A stretch of 64,000 nucleotides of DNA from Anastrepha obliqua (taxonomy: Eukaryota > Arthropoda > Insecta > Diptera > Tephritidae). The translations under genes were made by a program, and so were the position numbers. The notes beneath the pieces are model-generated. The model saw only the letters and a list, made by a program, of their open reading frames with translations. It ran no database searches and was not told the DNA's origin. Location: NCBI RefSeq assembly GCF_027943255.1, contig NC_072893.1, forward strand, positions 40,508,001 through 40,572,000, in the 5' to 3' direction. Position 1 is the stretch's first letter, and the number at the start of each line of letters is the position of its first letter. Positions 1 through 10,417 of the stretch are shown here, piece after piece.

Positions 1-854
1 TAGTCCAGTTTTGGCATACTCTTTCCAATGTTTCGGCCGGTATCTCACATATAAATGCTTTAATTTTGTCTTCCAATGCGTTAATTGAAGCAGGCTTGTC
101 TGAATAGACATGAGCTTTAACATAGCCCCACAAAAAAATAAGCTAAAGGCATTATATCGCATGATCTGGGGGGCCAATTGACAGGTCCCGAACGTGAAAT
201 AAAATGTTTACCGAACTCGCCTCTCAACAAGTCCATTGTTACGCGTGCTGTGTGGCATGTGGCACCGTCTTGCTGAAACCACATGTCATGCAAGACAAGC
301 TCTTGCATTTTGGGCAAAAAAAAGTTGGATATAATTTCACGGTAGCGCTCACCATTCACAGTTACGTACCCATTGATCCAAAAATGAGCTTCGTCGCTGA
401 ACACAATTTTTCGATAAAAAAGTGGATCTTCGGCCATCTTTCCAAGAGCCCATTGACCAAAAATTCTGCATTGCGGTAGGTCGTTCGGCTTCAATTCTTG
501 CACCAGCTGTATTTTGAAAGGCTTCACACCTAAATCCTTTCGCAAAATTTTCCACGTTGTTGAGTAACTAAGGCCCAATTGCTGCGAACGGCGACGAATC
601 GATAATTGATGGTCATCATTAGCACTGGCCGATACAGCTGCGATATTTTCTTCAGTTCGCAATGATGTAAATATGGTTCTAAATTTAGTCACAATAGCTC
701 GAATAGCCGCTTCAGTGGGTCGATTAAACTGACCATAAAATGGAAGAAGCGCGCGATAAACTTTCTTAACGGAACACTCATTTTTGTAATAAAATTCAAT
801 TATTTGCAAGCGTTGTTCATTTGTAAGACGATTCATGGTTAAATTATAGACCAA
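1..854 (-). pseudogene. DD41D transposase with in-frame 51-codon deletion and frameshift
   Basis: Mariner/Tc1-superfamily transposase. The likely start is the Met at 836 (MNRLTNEQ), six codons inside the longest frame. The N-terminal helix-turn-helix half is present (EQRLQIIEFYYKN, later KILRKDLGVKP). Catalytic Asp 1 (FSDEAHFW) and Asp 2 (WFQQDGATCH) are visible, followed by WPPRSCD. Between NGYV and TVNGERY a 51-residue block kept by copy 2 is missing. An A run near 131 has seven A against six in copy 2, which breaks the frame just before the last Asp. It should make no active enzyme. Confidence 0.85.
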
Positions 855-946
855 ACTGAAGATATTTGACAGTGAAACAAAACGCGAAACGTGCGTCAGC
901 TGTTTAAACCAACTGTTTAAAAAGATAATAGCTAAAAAATCACCCG
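1..946 (-). mobile_element. DD41D (rosa-group) transposon copy 1, cut by the window edge
   Basis: The promoter-side terminal repeat ends near 946 and reads, from the minus strand, GGGTGATTTTTTAGCTATT. It matches the repeat of the copy at 5904-6813. The other end lies beyond the window start. Inside is a minus-strand transposase frame. The two copies share nearly all remaining sequence but carry different internal deletions, so this is a non-autonomous derivative of the same family. Confidence 0.85.
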
Positions 947-948
947 TT

Positions 949-1489
949 ATGTATACCTCCCCCAGCGCTTTAACGCAAAAAAAGAGTCGTCACTGTTAAC
1001 GATCTATAATATAAGAAATACTTAAATTTACTTTCTAAAATTTTTTTTACATATTCTTAAAGCATTATACATATAAACATTTTATGAAAAAAAAATTTTT
1101 TTTTTTGAAATTTTACTGTCTCCTTAATAATTTCAAGTTCGACTATGTCTGAGTTGTCTATCAAAATCCATTAATATTGCTTGCCAAATTAATTATCAAA
1201 TTGTATACTACATATTGATTTTATTACAAATACTTTGGCCTTGGAAGCTTAGATAGAAAAAAATTTTGTTTAGCAAATTTATGTTAATTGGTAAAAATTG
1301 AGGAATTAGCAGAGGTATATAAAAAATTAGTATTATACGCGTAATTAGAATTTCACTTACACTCCAAAGTGTAATTCCTGTTCTATGATATTTCTCGAAG
1401 GTGCATGCAACAAGCAAATTTTTAACAGCAAATTAAAGCTACAGAGCGAAATTCAAAGTCGATTGCACAAATTCAAGAACACTGAAACT
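949..1489. other. No gene recognised
   Basis: AT-rich sequence with several long A and T runs. I see no coding frame, terminal repeat or tRNA-like box that I can support. Confidence 0.5.
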
Positions 1490-1680
1490 TGTGTACATGT
1501 CTACGGAGTTCTAGAGCTTATGAATCGGTCTGCTGCTTTCTTATGTCAGCACTACACTCGGTCATTGTCTGCAGAGGGACAAACGCTATTAGAAAAAACC
1601 TTTTCCATCACTTGGTGTATCATGCCCGCAGTGAGTTTCGAACCCGGCTCTATTATATTTATACAAATTGAATATTATAG
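1490..1680 (-). repeat. tRNA-derived SINE fragment, diverged
   Basis: Read on the minus strand, it holds a box B-like GGTTCGAAACTC followed by TTTTTTCTAATAGCG and a CTCTGCAGACAATG stretch, the order seen in the better SINE copy at 16353-16680. The box A region and the 3' half are missing or too diverged to see. Open frames over this stretch are by-products of the repeat. Confidence 0.5.
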
Positions 1681-1699
1681 TGAAATATTTTACAAATCA

Positions 1700-2530
1700 T
1701 GACAGCAGATGAGATAGTTTACCCAGCTGGTATTGCTCGAGCTTGGATTTGCTGGAAAAAGGGCGTCGAGCAGCAACTTGAGAGACTCCTCCCTCTCCAA
1801 AGAATACGTACGAACATCGCGGACAATCCTACTTTGTACAGTTCCCATCGCGAGGGAAACTTAATCTTTCTCGCTCTATTGAAAAGCCATCTACCCGAAG
1901 TCCTTATTTCAGAAAGTTCAGTAGTCGGCGGTTTTTCCTCTTTAGGGGGGCGGTCTTACTGGACAAGAACTCTCAGGGGCCCTGTTATATACAGTGGTGA
2001 ATGTCTTCTCATAATCGTGTATCGATTTCTCCAAAAGATCTACGTTTTCTCGCGTTATTTCCGGAAGAAGATTCTGCAGATTTCTGCAGTATACCTACGT
2101 TCCAGTCCGTGCGCCTAAGGTTCCTGTAGAAGCATCTATTCGGTTTAGTGACGTTTAGAGAAAACTGGTTGTATCTGTGATCTGAAAAGAAATGAACATA
2201 ACGCAAACTCCAGTCAGAAAATGCGTGCAATGGTGATGAAGAAGCCAGAGTGAAGTCAAGCACCTCCTCCATGACCGCAGTAATGAACGCGGTTTTCTTA
2301 CCCCTAGTATAAATATCCAAGTCTTCAGAATGAAATGAAAAAGTGGCTCACCTCTTGTATTAATGTCCGTACTTCCCCAACAAGTGTGGTGGGAGTTCGT
2401 GTCGGTACCAATGATGAAACCGGTTTTACTTCTACTCGCTTCAGCTGAAGCCTCACTTAGTAACATTGCAGGTGACTCCACCTCGTCGTCATGAGCCATA
2501 TAGGCTGAGATCAGTAAGAGTCTCACAGTA
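1700..2530 (-). pseudogene. Non-LTR retrotransposon ORF2 fragment, endonuclease domain
   Basis: A minus-strand frame carries the AP-endonuclease signature of LINE ORF2 proteins: LLISAYMAHDD, then FIIGTDTNSHHTCWGSTDIN with TRGE. In this fold the D-N-H cluster and the WGS step form part of the active site. The frame shifts near 2320 and continues as LDIYTRGKKTAFI and LRRTDWNVG, where a typical protein has its SDH segment. The reverse transcriptase is not visible in order. It is a degraded piece with frameshifts; the clade cannot be assigned. Confidence 0.75.
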
Positions 2531-2640
2531 GTTCTCTCCAGACTTATAATGCCGAATTAGGCAAAATTAATGCCTCTAGTTCTTTCCTGATGAGTATACT
2601 GGTTCTAGATTTACCCGCACTGCTAAGCACTATCATTGCT

Positions 2641-3077
2641 AAATTGGCGGCCGCTGCCTTCGAGTGCTGAAGATTTATCTGAAAATAAATTTGGCCTACG
2701 TTTCGTCACACACTGCGGATCAGTTGACGATTTTCATTTCACGCTTTTCGTCGGCGAGTAATCAGGAATAGTGGAAGGAATATATTATAATTACCATATA
2801 TGGTGGTTTTTATTATGAATGTTGTTACGCTCATGTGTGTATATACTTAAGAATCATAAAATTTTTATCAACTTTCATTTTGTCGCAAACTACGCACAAG
2901 CACGTCGATCTGTTGTAATTTCAACCGATTTTTATTTTGCTATAAAATACTAAACTTGATTCATAAAAACCCCGAATGGTTTCTTAGAAAATTAACCTTA
3001 GCGCGCAATCACTTAAAAACTGTAATCTCATTGTACCAAAGCACAACTATCTGATCTCCTCTAGAATGTTTTTTTGT
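2641..3077. other. No gene recognised
   Basis: AT-rich spacer between two LINE fragments of opposite orientation. Nothing supportable seen. Confidence 0.5.
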
Positions 3078-3079
3078 CT

Positions 3080-3780
3080 ACCAATTTTTATAACACCGTA
3101 TTTCTCCGAGCTTCGGACAGATCTCTTCATCCGCAAACTGGAGTTTGAGGGTCATGCTAAGGCAATATTTCCAAATAGGCAGGATTGGATAGAGGGGGGA
3201 AATCTGCGCCAAAGCCTGCACCTCTGTCTTCTCTAACGGCTCCAAAATGGAATCGGGAGTCGGAGCAATACTGCCAGTGTTTTTCAGGCAGAAGTCTTTG
3301 CCATTCTGCACGCATAAAAAATGCTTAGGAAACTTGGAACCGAGGGAGATATTAACGTTTTTTCCGATAGTCAAACCGCGTTCAAGGCTCTGACAACGCC
3401 ATGGTCTAAAACCAAACTAGTAAGCTAGGAACATAGGGAGGAATGAAATTGCTGATGAGCTTGCCAGGAAGGGGACTGAATTGGCTTCAGGGCCCACCTA
3501 CCCGGTCATCGTCCTTCCCCTGTCAGTTGTTCAAGAGGAACTGCTCAAATTATTTCTCAAGAAAGCGCAGAAAAGATGGAGCTCCATTTCTACAGGTGTT
3601 ATTTCGAAAACTCTTTGGCCCTAGTACGATAGACGGAGAACTAAGAAAATCTTAAGGACTCCACGCTATTCAATTCCCAAACTCGTAGCTGTGTTTACCG
3701 GTCATTGGAATCAAAACGGCGCTTTAGAGCTACTTTGGGAGTGCCAGTGTGGTACTTCAACCATTTCAATATACCTACCG
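3080..3780 (+). pseudogene. LINE ORF2 3' fragment with RNase H remnant
   Basis: Pieces of an RNase H domain appear in order across shifting frames: SNGSKMESGVGA (first Asp replaced by Asn), VFQAEVFAILHA with the Glu, DINVFSDSQTAFKAL with the second Asp, then NEIADELARKGTEL with the last Asp. The piece between SDSQ and NEIADEL is shortened, so the usual WVPGH step is lost. Downstream, TGHWNQNGALELLWECQC resembles the C-terminal CHC region of LINE ORF2. Several frameshifts and stops. The fragment at 39195-39630 on the other strand is a close relative (DELARKGTEL, FSESQTAI). Confidence 0.75.
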
Positions 3781-4576
3781 ATTTTTATTAAATCCATTCA
3801 GAATGCTGGACGCTTCAAATAAGAAGTGTTTAAGTACTTAAATATCCAAGCTTTAGTACTCAATTTTCTGCTTTTCGCTTTCTAAGTTACCACCTACATT
3901 TATTTATTAGCTGAGTTAACTTTATGCCTTTTAATTACCTTGTTAACACTTACCTTTTTATTGCTTCAAAATATTCACTTTTAATTTAATTTAATAAAAC
4001 AGTTTATGGTATATAAATTACTCTATTGAAAATAATATATATTTTTATGTACACGTACAGTTGCTTAAAAGAGAATAGCATTATTACAGCCAGCAGCATG
4101 AATAAATAAATGAAACTAAATGAAATCCTGCTAATTAATTATACAACAAAGACACAATAATAGCCCATCAAGAATTTATATTGAGCGTATAGGCGTAGAA
4201 GTTCAAACCAGGCTCTAGTACAGCTGCTCCAGACCGCAAATTACCGAAAAATTTCACAACTTAAGAGCCACTAATTACAATAGTTAACAAATTTTTGTTT
4301 TTTTTTTTTGCGTTCAGCATCTTACTATCCTACTCTTAGATAGAATTCCTCACTAATTCTGATATATATGTATATCTCACGAACCAGTTAGCGCGCAATT
4401 ATCTATTGTGGATAGTGCCATCTGGTGCCCAGTCGTGCTGTAGACTAGTGCTATCTATCGAACTAGTGAGTTTATGCACAGATTTAAGCTTACTTACTTT
4501 TTCACATTTCTTATAGCCTAAGCGATTTGTTAATTGGAAAACAATTAGCAGCCTACCGGTAAAAATCAATTCGTAT
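3781..4576. other. No gene recognised
   Basis: AT-rich sequence with poly-T near 4300. No supportable feature. Confidence 0.5.
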
Positions 4577-5165
4577 CATTTTATTTTTGAGTTATTTAAT
4601 TTTTTATTAGTTTTGAGGCTTAGAAACGAAATACTCAGGAGGCAAAAATCAGCATTTTCGACACCAGTTCTTCTTTGCTTCATCGAGCCCGGAACATTTG
4701 CAACGTGCATGGAGAAGGTGTCATAGACGAGTTCAAAGCAGGGAAATAGTTTGCAAAGTTCAAAATTGATGACTTAGACGTCGATGACACGCCCCGCAGC
4801 GAAAGGCCTTCTGAAATCGATGAAGAATGAACTGTGATCATAAAACGATTTTCAATCACCTTCATTTAATGGAATTTACCGAAAAATTGTGAGCCTGGTG
4901 CCTCACGAGCTCAACGAAAAAATCAAAGAAAGTCACCTTCAAATTGCTTATCACCATCCCACCCGCCATGGAGCAACGTGCGGTCATAAACAGCGCTTTA
5001 GGAACCGAATCGCCAAGGGAGATGAGGAATAGTGCCTATACAAAGAACGAAGTGAATGGTTCCAGGAGATATGCCAAAGCCGAGAGTCAAGACGGATCTT
5101 CATCTAAAGAAGATCATATGTGTTTGGTAGGACTAGGAGCGCATGGTGCACTGGAAAATGCTCGA
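4577..5165 (+). pseudogene. Mariner transposon fragment (same family as 42586-43672)
   Basis: From the leader TTTTGAGTTATTTAATTTTTT through ATACTCAGGAGGCAAAAATC and on to GATGGTGCACTGGAAAATGC, this follows the mariner at 42586-43672 block by block. The frames are broken many times. Translated scraps include SHELNEK-like and QRVLYR-like stretches of the mariner N-terminal half. The left terminal repeat is absent. Similarity stops abruptly near 5165, where Tc1-type sequence begins, so the 3' half with catalytic Asp 2 and 3 is missing. Confidence 0.75.
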
Positions 5166-5820
5166 AATGAGCGAAATGTGAGACGTACTAAAAAACAAGA
5201 ATTCTCAGCGGGACTCACAAAAAACAAAACAGCCAAGCACGGTGGCGGCAACATAACGATTTGGGGATGCTTCTTTTGGTATGGAATAGAACACATTCAC
5301 TTCATAACCAATAAAATGGACGAATTCATTTAAGAGGACATATTTCAAGAAGTGATCCTACCATTTGCTGACGAGAATATGCCGCTTCTTTGTAAGACAA
5401 GGACCCGAAACACTCCTCAATATTAGTACGTGAGTGGCCTTTACAAATGAATGTTAAAGTTATGGATTGGCCAAGCCAGTCACCAGAACTATGCCCCATT
5501 TAAAACCTTTGAGATTTAAAGAACCGAATCGGAAAGGAAAAATTCAGTAATACGAAGGATTTATGGCAAAAAATCAAAGAACTACAGTATTCCACTTCAC
5601 AGAATCCTGTCGTGGGATTATTAATTCTATGACAAATCGAATACAAAAAGTCATTGACAATCATGGGGGACACAGTGTTTATTGATTAAACTTCGATGAC
5701 GTGAACAGCACTTTTAAGAAAATCAATTTTTGTTTTGTATCTAAATCTATATCTATTTTGTACCTATTTTAATCACCACTCCTGTTTGTTTCTATTGTCA
5801 TTAGTATCAGGGGACACAGT
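5165..5820 (+). pseudogene. Tc1-type (DD34E-like) transposon 3' fragment
   Basis: A readable Tc1 core starts with KHGGGNITIWGCFFWYGIEHIH and KMDEFI. It continues in other frames as DKDPKHSS-like, VMDWPSQSPELCPI-like and NHGGHSVY, the usual Tc1 order from central core to C-terminus. The end GGGGACACAGTG near 5820 looks like a Tc1 terminal repeat (reverse complement CACTGTGTCCCC). Stops and frameshifts run throughout. The 5' half is replaced by mariner sequence. Confidence 0.75.
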
Positions 5821-5903
5821 GATCTAGAAATTTCAATATTTCGAAAGCATAGTATCTTAAGAATATAGTGTGAAATTTTCATGCCGAAATTCCGAATATT
5901 ATA

Positions 5904-6813
5904 AAGGGTGACTTTTTAAGAGCTATAGGAAAGTTTTTCAAAAAAACTCAAAAAAATGCATGAAATTTTTATTTAAATCGATAGTACAGTCCATATAATG
6001 TAATGTTTGAAGATTATTTCATGCAAATGTTGACCGTGACTGCGCTTCAAATGGTCCATCCACTTAGTTCAGTTTTGGCATACTCTTTCCAATGTTTCGG
6101 CCGGTATCTCACATATAAATGCTTTAATTTTGTCTTCCAATGCGTTAATTGAAGCAGGCTTATCTGAATAGACTTGAGCTTTAACACAGCCCCACAAAAA
6201 ATAATCTAAAGGCGTTATATCACACGATCTGGGTGGCCTATTGACAGGTCCCGAACGTGAAATAAAATGTTCACCGAACTCGCCTCTCAACAAGTCCATT
6301 GTTACGCGTGCTGTGTGGTATGTGGCACCGTCTTGCTGAAACCACACGTCATGCAAGTCAAGCTCTTGCATTTTGGGCAAAAAAAAGTTGGATATCATTT
6401 CACGGTAGCGCTCACCATTCACAGTTACGTTACGATTCACAGCATCTTTGAAGAAGTACGGTCCAATGATACCTCCAGCCCATAAACCGCACCAAACTGT
6501 GACCTTTTCTGGATACATTGGTAGCTCTTGCAATTCTTCTGGCTGATCTTCACTCCAAAATCGACAATTCTGCTTATTTACGTACCCATTGATCCAAAAA
6601 TAAGCTTCGTCGCTGAACACAATTTTTCGATAAAAAAGTGGATCCGAAACTTTCTTAACAGAACACGCATTTTTATAATAAAGTTCAATGATTCGCAAGC
6701 GTTGCTCGTTTGTAAGATGATTCATGATTAAATTATAGACCAAACAAAACACGAAACGTGCGTGAGCTGTTTAAACCAACTGTTTAAAAAGATAATAGCT
6801 AAAAAATCACCCG
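5904..6813 (-). mobile_element. DD41D transposon copy 2, internally deleted
   Basis: Terminal repeats AAGGGTGACTTTTTAAGAGC (left) and the inverse of GGGTGATTTTTTAGCTATT (right) bound a ~0.91 kb unit next to TA on both sides. It sits inside TTAA-type repeat copy A, whose two halves resume on either side. It carries the minus-strand transposase frame described next. Confidence 0.85.
6009..6752 (-). pseudogene. DD41D transposase lacking the DNA-binding half
   Basis: The likely start is MNHLTNEQRL, a few codons inside the frame. After CSVKKV the sequence jumps straight to SDPLFYRKIVFSDEA, removing most of the helix-turn-helix region that copy 1 retains. The catalytic part is complete: Asp 1 in FSDEAYFW, Asp 2 in WFQQDGATYH, and 41 residues later the last Asp in ITPLDYFLWG. 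A TGG-to-TGA change ends the frame at 6069; the remaining 3' codons (MDHLKRSHGQHLHEIIFKH) follow in the same frame. It is complementary to copy 1 but not functional by itself. Confidence 0.85.
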
Positions 6814-7267
6814 CTAACTTCTACATCCCATTAACTAGGTAGTACCTGTACCTCAAACTTTAAATTCATTTATCTCGAAACGACTTTTTTTTGGCCTGGT
6901 TTCCTTGCTTTTTTTTGCTAGTTGGCTTTGACAACAAAGAAAAAAAACTATTCAACGGAATCGTCTGAAATTTTAATTTGTTCTTCACAACATCAAATGC
7001 TATCGCCCGTGCTAGAATCATACCATTATTACAATTATTTCGTATTTTTTTATTAAAAAACTGAAAAAAACCCGAATTTTAGAGTCTCAAATGCAAAGCG
7101 GCGCCATTTTATTTTATTAGATAAATAGAAGAGCCAAAATTGACAACACCGTCCAGGTCCAATTTTTCGGGAGAGGCAACTTCAGCGCCATTTTTTAAAT
7201 TATTAAAATAAAAAAAATTTAAATATTGTTTTTAATTTTTTATTGTAAAAAAATTGCTGAAAATATA

Positions 7268-7480
7268 TTACCTTAAATTTTTTAGCTCTAGACCACCGGG
7301 ACCCCTCATACTTTCATCGAAAGAAAGGTCTTGTTTGGCAAAAATATGGTCAATCATTTTTGCTTTCAAGCGATCAGTAAGAGTACACGATTTTCGGTTT
7401 TCAAAATCTCTTGACGAGCAAAAAACAGTGCTTTCTGCAATCAGCTGATCGACATCAGCTGATTTATAGTATATTTGCAA
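7268..7480 (-). other. Unrecognised short open frame abutting the TTAA repeat
   Basis: The frame contains STVFCSSRDFENRKSC, DRLKAKMIDHIFAKQ and LSFDESMRG before running into the TTAA-type repeat. The order FENR, then DRLKAKMIDHIF, then LSFDESM weakly recalls the first catalytic-Asp block of piggyBac-like transposases. The match is by eye only and the piece is too short to assign. Confidence 0.25.
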
Positions 7481-8474
7481 ATGACGCTGCGTTCATCTGT
7501 GCCTACAGATAGCGCTGTTCAAACGAGAATAAAACGAAAACATTTTACGAATAAAAGTATCGATAAATATGTGTCATCGTTTTATTCTTACATCCAACAA
7601 ATAATGAACCACAATAAACTGTATCTCAAAGTAACTAGAAGTGGGGGTCTGACATGAAGATAAGTGCCGATAAGACTTCAAAGGGCTTAAGAGAGTATTT
7701 TGCGTATCAGCACCCACCGGGCCACGGCCTGTATGAGTGCCGAGTATTAAACAGAAAGTAAGTAAATACATACATATATTGCAAATAATGCCATGATGAA
7801 AAGTGAAATAAAAAAACATGGTATCAATGACGTTTCCACTAAAATTAAATACTGTTTACAAATGCCCAGTTTATTTATAATTATTACTCATTCATATTGC
7901 GTATGTTTTAAATTAAAAATACTTCAAACGTGTAGTACTTGAAGTGCCAAGGCAAAAAATAGCAACAAAATTAGAAGAGTATTTGATTAAAAATAACACA
8001 ATTGACTTCAACACGGTTTCAAGTACTTGTGAGCACACGCAAAAGTTAAAAATAATTTTGCAATTAAATTTTTAATTATAAATTATCTACATCCTGCGAA
8101 TATGCATTTTTAATTTTAATCTTCTGATGTTTACTTGCCTGCCCTGTCTTTACTTGCATGCGCTTTATCTTTTTTCAAATCGATGGTTTTGAAAATTTTG
8201 CATGAACTCAAAGCGACTCTGCCTCCCTTTGTAACTGATATGACAGTAAACTGATAATATGTTTGCGAGCTGCCGCCTATATTGTAGTCTGCGTCCTCTC
8301 TTAGTACAATTTAGTGGAGTTCCCTGCTGAAAAGATTTTTACTGGGTATCAGCGAATTTGGCAGAATCAGCTGATAGGCTGACGAAACTGGGGATGTATT
8401 TACACAAAAACTGAGATTGTATTGGTGATATATGAAACAAATTATCACAGTCTACTCTTATGTTGCCATCGGAA
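7481..8474. other. No gene recognised
   Basis: Mixed AT-rich sequence. A GC-richer patch near 7640-7740 is not identifiable. No supportable coding frame. Confidence 0.45.
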
Positions 8475-9267
8475 CCATAGATGACTAGATGCGAAACTCT
8501 CTTTCTTGTGAAAACCTTGTCAAAATATGCATTTTTTATAACATGCGTCAGTAATACCACATCGGAAATTACATTGGTTGGGTATTTTTTAAACAAAATT
8601 TGGGAATTTTCAGCCTCCATACAGCACTGAGGTTAGTATTTAGTGCGCGGCTCCCCAGTAGGCTTATATAACCTTCTTCGAAATTAGTCAAAATAAAGAA
8701 TAAAGCAAACCAAGAATGTTCTGCGATTATTTTTGCATCTGTAGGTAGCTCAGCGCATGCCAAAACCAATAAAAATGTAAAAAATTAAAAATATATACCT
8801 GCGATACTTAAAAATTGATTATTAAAATGGCGGATTTGCCACATAATCCCATACAAATTCATGTAAATATATAGGCGTCTGGCCAGACCCGGGTGCCCAG
8901 CCGAAAGTTTTAGAAAAGGTGTCCAACGGAGGTTTAAAACAATACTGTAAATCAATTTCAACGAATTCTGTGTTTCTTTTACTATCCATATATGTGCTTT
9001 AAATCACTAAGGCTCAAATAATTCCGAAAAGCTAAATTTGCTCCCATCAAAGAAATTTACCGATCGCAAAAGGTTAAAACAAATAACTATAAATATTGAA
9101 ATCGCGACATTTTTCCATTAACGTAAAAATGAAATTCCTTATCTGGCAGGGCGCCTTTTCAACTGTCAGCTGTCAGCATCAGCCCAGGGATTGATTGCAG
9201 TATTGAAACAAGTTCCTAGGAGCGCTGTCACACAGAATGAGAGAGTTTCACATCTAGTCATCTATGG
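8475..9267. repeat. Unit bounded by ~27-bp inverted repeats
   Basis: CCATAGATGACTAGATGCGA and the following AACTCTCT at 8475-8502 recur inverted at 9240-9267 with one mismatch, and similarity continues a few bases inward. That suggests a ~0.79 kb MITE-like unit or an accidental palindrome around unrelated sequence. I could not find a convincing target-site duplication. An open minus-strand frame inside (8339-8620) resembles nothing I recognise. Confidence 0.45.
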
Positions 9268-9274
9268 CCTGAAC

Positions 9275-10409
9275 CAAGAATGATAGAAACAAGTGACGTA
9301 GTATTAGCTGAGTTGTGCAGTGTTGCCAAACATTTGCTCTTCGCAATAAATTTAGTGCTTTTTTATACTCAAAATGCGAAAATTTTTAAGTTTAGTGTTT
9401 GTTTATTTCTTTTAATTTAAAGCTACCGAAACTGTAAGTTAAAAAAAATGTGTTATTAAACCAAAAGAATGTTAAATAAAAAAGGTCACTCTGAGATGAA
9501 ATGAAAATTTGTTGGTTCTTATAAAATTTGATATTTTGAAAGTGAAAATTTAATTTTTTGCTCCTTTTAAGGTTATGTTTGAATATTAATTCTTCTTCTA
9601 TCAACGCTTCTTAACATTGAAAACCTTTTTCCACATTTTAAAAAGCGTTTGAATTTACTGAATGCGAATTAAAACCATAGTGGTGTAATCGTTTCTTCCG
9701 ATCTTCAATCCTTAGTGGGACATAGGGCATCAAGTGGTGTATTCATATTAAAAATAAGCAACAAAACACCAGAAAATACTGAAAAAAAATAACGAAATTT
9801 TTTCAAAAAGAGTACCTTATCTTGTTATTGTACATAACCTGAAATACAAGAAAAAAGTCGTTCTTTTAACAAAGAACTCATTAATTAAATTGTACATAAC
9901 CATAACACATTTATTAAAAAAACGCACATTTTAAAGACAATTTGTCACGCATACAAAGTTATTTAAGTAATTCAATAAAAATTTGGTATTTTATTTTCTT
10001 TAAATGGGCATTTTAGTGCGTTTTTATATCCAAAGCTAGGCAACACTGCAGTAGCGAGAGAGAGATTTCACTGCTGAAAAGAGAAGAACATCAACAATAA
10101 CCGCAATCGCGGGCAATGCGACCAGATGAAAAAAAAGTAAAGCACTGAGTGCATTATTGAACTAATGTTTAAAAAATGTATATTTTACCATATTATAAAG
10201 AATACATTTTAATTAGAAAAGTCTAGAAAAATGTCATGAAGAAAGAACTAAAACTCCCAGACTAAATAACAAAAAAAATGCTAAATCAAGTCACGAAAAT
10301 GGTAATCTGGTCATACTGCAGCTAACACGACGTCACTCATTGTCAAACTTGCTGAAAGCAAAGTCACGGTACCACGATAGGCGCCATCTCATTATTCTTT
10401 CCATCATCG
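9275..10409 (+). mobile_element. Non-autonomous DNA transposon with 8-bp duplication, copy 1
   Basis: About 1.13 kb, collinear almost throughout with 22907-24096. It starts CAAGAATGATAGAAA and ends TTATTCTTTCCATCATCG. The reversed right end (CGATGATGGAAAGAATAATG) loosely mirrors the left end. The flanks are GCCTGAAC on the left and GTCTGAAC on the right, a 7/8 match consistent with an 8-bp target-site duplication. No transposase frame is present. An 8-bp duplication points to the hAT or P superfamily. Confidence 0.75.
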
Positions 10410-10417
10410 GTCTGAAC

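Larger units (their letters stand above)
5821..7305 (-). repeat. TTAA-type repeat, copy A, interrupted by a DD41D element
   Basis: The reverse complement matches copy C (22145-22822) on both sides of the inserted DD41D element: CTAGAAATTTCAATATTTCG on the left side, and CTACA.CCCATTA, TTATCTCGAAACGACTTTTT, CAATTTTTCGGGAGAG and the end GACCACCGGGACCCC on the right. The outer GGGGTCCCGGTGGTC end is intact at 7305, but the flank there is TCAT, not TTAA. The opposite end abuts the Tc1 fragment and has lost its terminus. Confidence 0.75.

Noticed and set aside
3443..3655. Separate 70-residue protein
   Set aside because: It is an out-of-frame reading of the LINE RNase H fragment on the same strand.
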